Assembly (NCBI GenBank): GCA_002279285.1 | Contig: NCBR01000032.1 | Location: forward strand, 1 to 19,690 | Direction: 5' to 3' | From: Acidobacteria bacterium 37-71-11 | Lineage (GTDB): Bacteria > Acidobacteriota > Thermoanaerobaculia > Thermoanaerobaculales > Thermoanaerobaculaceae | DNA: 19,690 nt | In this document: positions 14,146-19,690 of the stretch, piece by piece | How positions within the stretch are numbered: position 1 is the stretch's first letter | Layout of the letters: each line of letters starts with the position of its first letter | The notes under the pieces: generated by a model | What the model was told of the DNA's origin: nothing | Databases searched by the model: none | What the model saw: the letters and a program-made list of their open reading frames with translations, nothing else | Position numbers and translations under genes: made by a program

Positions 14146-15789
14146 TCAGTGCGTGGGGGTCGGGGCGGGGGTCGGGGTCGGAGGCTCCATGATCACGCTC
14201 CCGTGGTCGGCCACGATCCGCCGGTACCACGCTTTCGGGTACTCCGGGTGGGTGACGTTCCCCTGGCTGTCCTTGACGTTGCCGTCCATGTACTTGACGA
14301 GCAGGTCCTCGCCCAGCTTCCGCCAGCGTTTGTGCACCATCTCGCCCTGCGCGACCGAGTACCTCGTCAGGTAGTCGCGGGCGAGCGCCGGCGCCTGGTT
14401 GTAGAGCGCGAGCGCGGCCTGGTCGATCTCGGGCTGGTCCGCGATGAAGCGGCCCTCGAGCTCGCGCTGCACCTGCTGGATGTCGACGATCATGTCGGAG
14501 TAGCGGGAGTACGCGTAGTTCGCGACCCAGTTGAAGACCCAGAACGCCGAGTCCCAGGAAAAGTGGTTGAGGTCGGCGACCCCGACGGCGAAGGGCTTCG
14601 GCACCTCGCGGATGCCGCAGTACATCGGCGTCCACACCGTCGAGTAGGTGTCGTCCACACCGAACCAGAGCACGCCGCCGATCGGGTCGGGAAGCGTCGA
14701 GCGCATCTGCGCGATGAACGAGAACCCGGTCTGCTGCGTCGAGATGGCGCGCTCGTGCACGTACGTCTTCCCGTCCACCTCCCACTCCATCGGCCGCCAC
14801 CGGTACGGGCAGGCGAACGGCCCGGCGCCGACGTCCTTGGTCATGTCGAGGGGGGTCCCCTCGAAGTGATCGCGCATCAGCGCCATCGCGTCGGCGACGG
14901 CGAGCTTCTTGTCGGGCTTGATCCACAGCGGCAGCGGCGCCGGCACGCCCTTGGCGGCATCGAACGGCAACTTCGCCGACGGCGCGGCGCGGCGGAACAT
15001 GCTCCACACCCGCGCCTCGCAGAAGCGCAGCGAGCCGAAGTCGGCCGGCGCGTAGGTGTCGGCGAACGAGAACTCCTCGTCCTTGCCGGAGAACCACCCC
15101 TTCGCCCGCGCAAACGAGATCACGTCGGGGGCGTACAGGCAGTTGGCCGGGTCGTGCAAGGGGAAGGTGTGGATTCGCGACTGGTTGGCGTGGCCGGAGA
15201 TGTATCCGTCGGGGATCCTGCGCGCGACCCAGAGCGCGCCCTTGGTGTTCTCGCCCTTGCCGATCATCTCGAGGATCCATGCCTCGTTCGGGTCGGCCAC
15301 CGAGAACGACTCGCCCTCGGAGGCGTAGCCGTACTCGGTCGCGAGACCGGTCATGACCTGGATCGCCTCGCGGGCGGTCTTCGCCCGCTCGAGCGCGATG
15401 TACATCAGGGAGCCGTAGTCCACGAGCGCGCCCTTCTCGGGCTTGGCCAGCTCCTCGCGGCCGCCGAACGTGGTCTCGCCGATCGCCACCTGGTGCTCGT
15501 TGATGTTGCCGACGCGCCAGTAGGTGCGCGGCGCCTGCGGGATGCGGCCGAGGAACTTCCCCGAGTCCCAGTCGATCACGTCCCGCATGGCCCCCGCCGG
15601 GAACACTCCGCCGGGCTGCAGGTAGAGCTCGCCGTAGAGCTCGTGCGAGTCGGCGGCGTAGGCGATGAACGTCGAGCCGTCGGCCGACGCCCCCTTCGTG
15701 ATGATCAGGTTGGTGCACGCGTTCGCGGGCCGCGGCGCGAGGGCAAACAGGGTCAACAGGCCGACGACGACGGCGAAGCCTCGTCTCAT
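14146..15789 (-). CDS. secreted C69-family dipeptidase (Ntn hydrolase)
   Basis: Family C69 (PepD-like) dipeptidase, which releases amino acids from dipeptides with an N-terminal Cys nucleophile. The signal peptide (MRRGFAVVVGLLTLFALAP, then RPANA) is followed directly by Cys25 in CTNLIITKGASADGS. Signal peptidase cleavage after ANA would therefore expose the nucleophile itself. Other family segments are GNINEHQVAIGETTFGG, EYGYASEGESFSVADPNEAWILEMIG, and GHANQSRIHTFP. Length (547 aa) is normal. The C-terminus ends in a short Pro-Thr run (PPTPTPAPTPTH), which is odd for an enzyme tail. ATG 15789 has GGGAGGGG about 5 bases upstream. The likely location is periplasm or outside. It is convergent with pcm. 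The 154-base leader gap (15790-15943) holds a GC hairpin and a weak TTGAGA/TATCCT pair with 15-base spacing, but nothing certain. Confidence 0.93.
   Translation of the reverse strand: MRRGFAVVVGLLTLFALAPRPANACTNLIITKGASADGSTFIAYAADSHELYGELYLQPGGVFPAGAMRDVIDWDSGKFLGRIPQAPRTYWRVGNINEHQVAIGETTFGGREELAKPEKGALVDYGSLMYIALERAKTAREAIQVMTGLATEYGYASEGESFSVADPNEAWILEMIGKGENTKGALWVARRIPDGYISGHANQSRIHTFPLHDPANCLYAPDVISFARAKGWFSGKDEEFSFADTYAPADFGSLRFCEARVWSMFRRAAPSAKLPFDAAKGVPAPLPLWIKPDKKLAVADAMALMRDHFEGTPLDMTKDVGAGPFACPYRWRPMEWEVDGKTYVHERAISTQQTGFSFIAQMRSTLPDPIGGVLWFGVDDTYSTVWTPMYCGIREVPKPFAVGVADLNHFSWDSAFWVFNWVANYAYSRYSDMIVDIQQVQRELEGRFIADQPEIDQAALALYNQAPALARDYLTRYSVAQGEMVHKRWRKLGEDLLVKYMDGNVKDSQGNVTHPEYPKAWYRRIVADHGSVIMEPPTPTPAPTPTH
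14155..14177 (+). other. potential G-quadruplex sequence
   Basis: Four G-tracts (14155-14159, 14162-14165, 14167-14171, 14174-14177) are separated by one- or two-base loops on the plus strand, which is the template strand of the C69 gene. The sequence encodes the Pro-Thr tail just before the stop codon. It is a sequence match to the quadruplex pattern only. Confidence 0.4.
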
Positions 15790-15943
15790 GGTGTCCCCTC
15801 CCGGGGGTGCCGGCGCTGGATGGCGCCGCCGGGCAAGGATATCAGGAGTTCAGGACTCTCAATCGTGGAACCGTAGGCGTGAGACCGGCGCCCGGCAGCC
15901 CGAGCCCCGCGTTGCGGCCGGGGACCGGTGCGAGCGTCGCCCG

Positions 15944-16147
15944 CTACGTCAGCCAGACCTGGATGGTGCGCTCGCGGCGCTCGATCGCCACCTTCCCCTC
16001 GCGCGCCAGCCAGCCGAGCGCCATGTAGACCAGGCTGCGCGGCGCGTCCACACCCTTCTCCAGCGCGGAGAGGCTGACCGGGCCGCTCGCGGCCAGGAAG
16101 CCCCACACCTTGCCCGCGGTCGCCCCGATCTCTTCGACGTACGTCAT
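15944..16147 (-). CDS. small winged helix-turn-helix protein (DUF2582 type)
   Basis: A 67-aa protein that is nearly all one winged-helix domain: IGATAGKVWGFLAASG (helix 1), SLSALEKGVDAPRSLVYMALGWLAREGKV (helices 2-3) and AIERRERTIQVWLT (wing). The G-x-x-A-G-x-V-W and ALGWLAREGKV patterns are typical of the small DUF2582 winged-helix family, whose role is unknown and may be DNA binding or protein contact. ATG 16147 is preceded by GGAGG 8 bases away, a good ribosome-binding site. It lies between the branching enzyme and the C69 gene on the same strand. No ligand-binding part exists, so any regulatory input would have to come from elsewhere. Confidence 0.85.
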   Translation of the reverse strand: MTYVEEIGATAGKVWGFLAASGPVSLSALEKGVDAPRSLVYMALGWLAREGKVAIERRERTIQVWLT

Positions 16148-16208
16148 GGCCGATGCCTCCAGTGAGTTCTCATCTTGATCGATCCGGGCCGCGAGCGCAA
16201 ACGCCGCC

Positions 16209-16224
16209 GGTGACCGCGCTCACC
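16209..16224 (-). terminator. hairpin in the gap after the branching enzyme gene
   Basis: GGTGA (16209-16213) and TCACC (16220-16224) form a 5-bp stem with a 6-base loop, about 33 bases past the stop codon of the branching enzyme. No U-run is present. The rest of this 109-base gap only carries the leader of the winged-helix gene. Confidence 0.2.
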
Positions 16225-16256
16225 AGCCCGCCGCCGGACGCCCCTGCGAAAGCGGG

Positions 16257-18176
16257 TCACCCGCACTTGAGGAACAGCGCGGCGAGCGGCGGCAACAGCA
16301 GGGGGAGCGAGAAGCCGCGGCCGTGCGCCGGCACCGCCTCGGCCTGGACCGCGCCGAGGTTGCCCATCCCGCTGCCGCCGTACTCGGCCGCGTCGCTGTT
16401 GAAGATCTCCCGCCAGGTGCCGCCGCAGGGCACCCCGATCCGGTAGCCGAGCCGCGGGACCGGCGTGAAGTTGCAGGCCACGAGGATCGACTCGGCGCCG
16501 GCGCCCTTGCGCAGGAACGACACGGTGCTGCCCTGCCAGTCGGCGCAGTCCACCCACTCGAACCCGGCCGGATTGCAGTCGAACAGGTGCAGCGCAGGCT
16601 CCTCCCGGTACGTGCGGTTGAGCTCCGCGACGAGCCGGCGCACCCCCTCGTGCGGCGCCCGCTCCAGGAGGTTCCAGTCGAGGCTCTCGTCGTGGCGCCA
16701 TTCGCGCCACTGCCCGATCTCGCCGCCCATGAACAGGAGCTTCTTGCCCGGTTGCGCCCACATGTACGAGAGCAGGAGCCTCAGGTTGGCGAAGCGCTGC
16801 CACTCGTCCCCCGGCATCTTGTCGAGCAGCGACCCCTTGCCGTGCACGACCTCGTCGTGGGAGAGCGGCAGCACGAAGTTCTCGTGAAACGCGTAGAGCT
16901 GGCGGAAGGTGAGCTGGTCGTGGTGGTACTTGCGGTGCACGGGATCGCGGCGCATGTACTCGAGGGTGTCGTGCATCCACCCCATGTCCCACTTGAGGCC
17001 GAAGCCGAGGCCGCCAACGTAGGTGGGACGCGAGACCATCGGCCACGCGGTGGACTCCTCGGCCATCGTCTGGACGTCCGGATGGCGGCGGTAGACCTCC
17101 TCGTTGGTCCGTCGCAGGAACGCGATCGCGTCCAGGTTCTCGCGGCCTCCGAACTTGTTCGGGATCCACTCCCCTTCCTTGCGGGAGTAGTCGAGGTAGA
17201 GCATCGAGGCGACGGCGTCCACCCGAAGCGCATCCGCGTGGTACACCGACAGCCAGTACAGCGCGTTCGAGGTGAGGAAGCTGCGCACCTCGCTGCGGCC
17301 GTAATTGAAGATGTAGCTCCCCCAGTCCGGGTGGTATCCCTGGCGAGGGTCGGAGTGCTCGTACAGGTGCGTGCCGTCGAAGTACGCGGGGCCGTGCTCG
17401 TCGGAGGGAAAGTGCGACGGCACCCAGTCGAGGATCACCCCCACGCCGGCCCGGTGCAACGTGTCCACCAGGAACATGAAATCCTGGGGGGTCCCGTAGC
17501 GGCTCGTCGGCGCGAAGAAGCCGGTGATCTGGTACCCCCACGAGCCGTAGAACGGGTGTTCCATCACCGGCATGAACTCGACGTGGGTGAACCCCATCCC
17601 GCGCGCGTACTCGGCGAGCTTGGGCGCCAGCTCCCTGTACGAAAGGAAGCGGTTGCCGTCCTCGGGCACGCGCATCCAGGAACCGATGTGCACTTCGTAC
17701 ACCGATATCGGTGCGTCGAGGCGGACGGTCGCGCCGCGCGCCGCCATCCACTCGGCGTCGTTCCAGGCGTAGTCGAGGTCCCACACCACCGAGCCCGTCC
17801 GCGGCGGGACCTCCTGCCGGACGCCGAACGGATCGGCCTTGTCGGCGCGGTAGCCCAAGAAACGGGAGCGGACGTGGTACTTGTAGAGCGTTCCCTTGCC
17901 GACTCCCGCAATGAACCCTTCCCAGATCCCCGAGGTCCCGCGTGGGGCGAGCCGGTGACTCTCCTTGTTCCAGCCGTTGAAGTCGCCGCACACGCTGACG
18001 GCCTCGGCGTCGGGCGCCCAGACCGCGAAGCAGACGCCCGCCTCGCCGTCGGCGACCGTCGGGTGCGCGCCGAGCTTCTCCCACAGCGCGAAGTGACTCC
18101 CCTCGTTGAACAGGAAGAGGTCGTCGCCGGTGAGCAGGCTGACGTCGTGGCGGACTCCGGCATCGCGCGCGTTCAC
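16257..18176 (-). CDS. glgB: 1,4-alpha-glucan branching enzyme
   Basis: Cuts alpha-1,4-glucan and re-attaches the piece by an alpha-1,6 bond in glycogen synthesis (GH13 family). An N-terminal carbohydrate-binding/Ig-like domain (FAVWAPDAEAVSVCGDFNGW, ~50-140) precedes the (beta/alpha)8 barrel. Typical segments are YEVHIGSW, GSWGYQITGFFAPTSRYG and DWVPSHFP. Catalytic residues seen are nucleophile D320 (ALRVDAVASM), the acid Glu in AEES (373-374), and D441 in SHDEVVHGKGS. At 639 aa it lacks the extra first N-terminal domain of the 728-aa E. coli enzyme but is otherwise complete. GTG 18176 has GGGAGG about 9 bases upstream. The extreme C-terminus (LLLPPLAALFLKCG) is atypically hydrophobic. No glgA, glgC or glgP is in the window, so the gene is separated from other glycogen genes here. 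Confidence 0.96.
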   Translation of the reverse strand: MNARDAGVRHDVSLLTGDDLFLFNEGSHFALWEKLGAHPTVADGEAGVCFAVWAPDAEAVSVCGDFNGWNKESHRLAPRGTSGIWEGFIAGVGKGTLYKYHVRSRFLGYRADKADPFGVRQEVPPRTGSVVWDLDYAWNDAEWMAARGATVRLDAPISVYEVHIGSWMRVPEDGNRFLSYRELAPKLAEYARGMGFTHVEFMPVMEHPFYGSWGYQITGFFAPTSRYGTPQDFMFLVDTLHRAGVGVILDWVPSHFPSDEHGPAYFDGTHLYEHSDPRQGYHPDWGSYIFNYGRSEVRSFLTSNALYWLSVYHADALRVDAVASMLYLDYSRKEGEWIPNKFGGRENLDAIAFLRRTNEEVYRRHPDVQTMAEESTAWPMVSRPTYVGGLGFGLKWDMGWMHDTLEYMRRDPVHRKYHHDQLTFRQLYAFHENFVLPLSHDEVVHGKGSLLDKMPGDEWQRFANLRLLLSYMWAQPGKKLLFMGGEIGQWREWRHDESLDWNLLERAPHEGVRRLVAELNRTYREEPALHLFDCNPAGFEWVDCADWQGSTVSFLRKGAGAESILVACNFTPVPRLGYRIGVPCGGTWREIFNSDAAEYGGSGMGNLGAVQAEAVPAHGRGFSLPLLLPPLAALFLKCG

Positions 18177-18256
18177 CGTTGTGCGCCTCCCGTTGCCCGC
18201 CTACCCATGGAGCCACGATAGCAGAGGCCGCAACGCCGGACGGCCGGACCACGACT

Positions 18257-19690
18257 TCACATCTTCATCCCGACCAGGTCTCCGGGGCCGCGTCTTTCAC
18301 CCCGGCCGACCGTGAAGCGCGCGGTGACCGTGGACTCGACCTGCGACAGGTCGTCGCGCACGCTGACCGAGACCGTCTGCGCTCCGGGGGTCATCATGAG
18401 CTTGAACACGTAGCTCACGCTCTTGCGCAGCGCCGCCGGGAGATCGCCCTCGGGGATGCGCACCGCGAACACGCGCTTGGTCGGCGGCGTGATGCGGTCC
18501 TCGCCGTCCTTGGCGGCGAGCCAGATCGAGATCGAGCCTTCCTGCACGCCGTCCTTCGGCAGCAACGCCAGCTTGGCGAGGGGGATCGTCACCATGACCG
18601 GGACGAGGAAAACGTTGCCCTTCTGCAGGGCGTCGTTGCCCACGGCGACCCCGGCCTCGAGCGCGTTGTAACCCGAGTCGTACATCAGCGCCGCCAGGCT
18701 CCGGTCGGCCATGCGGTCGTCGGCGGTCTTGTCGAGATAGTGCCGGCGGTGCCGGACGTTCACCCCACCCCGCTTCACTTTGACTGAGATCGAGTGGTCC
18801 TTTCCGTCGCCGATGTGGGGCGCCGCGTACGCCAGCGAGTAGAAGGCGTCGAAGTCCTCGACGATGCGCGCCAGGGCGGGCGACGCCTGCGGCGTGCTGA
18901 CCACGGTCGTGCCGCCGGTGGCGTAGGCAAGGTACTGGAGCGAGTAGGTCCGTCCCATGGTCTCGCCCTTCCCCACGCTGGGGTCAGAATCGAGGTTGGC
19001 CTGCTCGGCCGACAGGGGGCCTCCGGCACCCGCGCCGCCCGTCGCGTCGAGCGCGTAGAAGGTCACCCGGTCGGCGCTCGCCCGCGCCACGAGGTCGCGG
19101 AACTCGGGCGTCACGGACAGCCGCGTGGCCTCGATCGCGGCGGAGAAGCCGGGCACGAGGTCCGAGCGTCCGAACCGGCTTTCCCAGCGCTCGAGCAACG
19201 TCTCCCCCGGCCGCTGCGGGATCCCGTTGCCCACGTAGCAGACCGCCTTGCGTCCCGGCAGGCCGGCGAGGGTGGAGATGAAGCTCTTCATCGCGGCGAG
19301 CATGGCGCGCGCCCGCTCGTGCGCCTGCTCCGCCGCGGCGCGCACGGTCTGCAGCGACGAAAGCGCATCCTGGCGGTCGAAGTCCGACATCAGGGCACCG
19401 CTGATCGCGCCCGAGCGCGGGGCAATCGTACTGCGGCTCATCACCCCCTCGATGAGCGCGTTGCCGAGGTCGGCACCGACCGCGTCGGTGGGTTCGCCGG
19501 CCACCGCCTCGAGCGCGGCGGCCAGGGCGGTGGCGTCGTTCGTGAACGGCTGGCGGATCCGCGCGGCCTGAGCGTACGTCACCACCATCACCTCGGTGTG
19601 CGGCAGCTTGAGCGCCGCGTCGAGCAGGGCGCGGGCGTGCTGCAAGGCGATGTTGCGCTGCGCCGGAGTGATCCCGGTGTCGTCCACGAA
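18257..19690 (-). CDS. VWFA-related secreted protein, Acidobacteria-type (5' end cut by window)
   Basis: The visible 478 residues resemble the 'VWFA-related Acidobacterial domain' proteins, which are exported and of unknown function. The fragment begins inside the first strand of the von Willebrand A fold (FVDDTGITPAQRNIALQHAR), so the signal peptide and start lie beyond base 19690. The fold continues with TEVMVVTYA, the RKAVCYVGNGIPQRPG strand typical of the family, VTFYALDATG, and LAYATGGTTV, then FYSLAYAAP. Next comes KDHSISVKVKRGGVNVRHRRHYL, a common closing segment of the family. The last ~180 residues form a further beta-rich region. The metal-site loop reads DDTGI, not DxSxS, so metal-dependent adhesion is doubtful. 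It lies 80 bases upstream of glgB on the same strand. The 80-base gap holds nothing else recognisable. Confidence 0.8.
   Translation of the reverse strand, partial: FVDDTGITPAQRNIALQHARALLDAALKLPHTEVMVVTYAQAARIRQPFTNDATALAAALEAVAGEPTDAVGADLGNALIEGVMSRSTIAPRSGAISGALMSDFDRQDALSSLQTVRAAAEQAHERARAMLAAMKSFISTLAGLPGRKAVCYVGNGIPQRPGETLLERWESRFGRSDLVPGFSAAIEATRLSVTPEFRDLVARASADRVTFYALDATGGAGAGGPLSAEQANLDSDPSVGKGETMGRTYSLQYLAYATGGTTVVSTPQASPALARIVEDFDAFYSLAYAAPHIGDGKDHSISVKVKRGGVNVRHRRHYLDKTADDRMADRSLAALMYDSGYNALEAGVAVGNDALQKGNVFLVPVMVTIPLAKLALLPKDGVQEGSISIWLAAKDGEDRITPPTKRVFAVRIPEGDLPAALRKSVSYVFKLMMTPGAQTVSVSVRDDLSQVESTVTARFTVGRGERRGPGDLVGMKM

Noticed and set aside
14149..15876. Plus-strand open frame of 575 codons opposite the C69 peptidase
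   Set aside because: Rich in Arg, Val and His with no motifs. The opposite strand encodes a full C69 enzyme with signal peptide and Cys nucleophile.
16144..18252. Long open frames on both strands over glgB (702 and 632 codons)
   Set aside because: Both are frame or strand shadows. Only the 639-residue minus frame has the GH13 catalytic residues.

Overview
This is a very GC-rich bacterial window, mostly G or C at third codon positions, with tightly packed genes on both strands. The partial gene at the right edge encodes a protein resembling the secreted 'VWFA-related' family that is expanded in Acidobacteriota. Together with the many exported hydrolases, the small winged-helix gene and the general gene style, this suggests an acidobacterium, perhaps of the Thermoanaerobaculia/Vicinamibacteria type. 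That placement is inference from protein style, not a search result. I see no tRNA, rRNA, CRISPR array, transposase or phage gene.

Layout. 1-1221 (-): PBP4-type D-Ala-D-Ala carboxypeptidase, cut by the left edge. 1371-1727 (+): AhpD-like CxxC protein. 1848-3041 (+): seven-TM diguanylate cyclase. 4916-5641 then 3058-4902 (-): a secreted two-repeat protein followed 13 bases later by a histone-deacetylase-family enzyme with a long unassigned C-terminal region. 5743-6936 and 6950-7807 (+): chorismate synthase and IspH, then 7881-10196, a three-PAS hybrid histidine kinase. 10329-11414 (-): Tat-type N-terminal-nucleophile asparaginase. 11490-13154 and 13151-13879 (+): a YtcJ-like amidohydrolase overlapping an isoaspartyl methyltransferase, both with lipoprotein-like leaders. 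14146-15789 (-): secreted C69 dipeptidase. 15944-16147 (-): small winged helix of the DUF2582 type. 16257-18176 (-): glycogen branching enzyme. 18257-19690 (-): VWFA-related secreted protein, N-terminus missing.

How the genes fit together. Housekeeping functions (shikimate end step, isoprenoid end step, cell-wall trimming, glycogen branching) are interleaved with signalling (c-di-GMP, PAS kinase) and export. The most suggestive block is 10329-15789. Four consecutive genes on alternating strands all encode proteins with export signals, and their families act on Asn/Asp-linked bonds, isoaspartate, amides or dipeptides. An extracytoplasmic peptide repair or salvage set is a reasonable but unproven reading.

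Non-coding structure is concentrated in the gaps between convergent genes. An inverted repeat spans both stop codons at 10186-10332. A composite repeat or hairpin element lies at 13931-14145, and part of it recurs at 1733-1758. A nine-base-pair hairpin sits between the divergent starts at 5641 and 5743. Several genes lack a Shine-Dalgarno sequence and instead have a -10-like hexamer 5-9 bases before the start codon.
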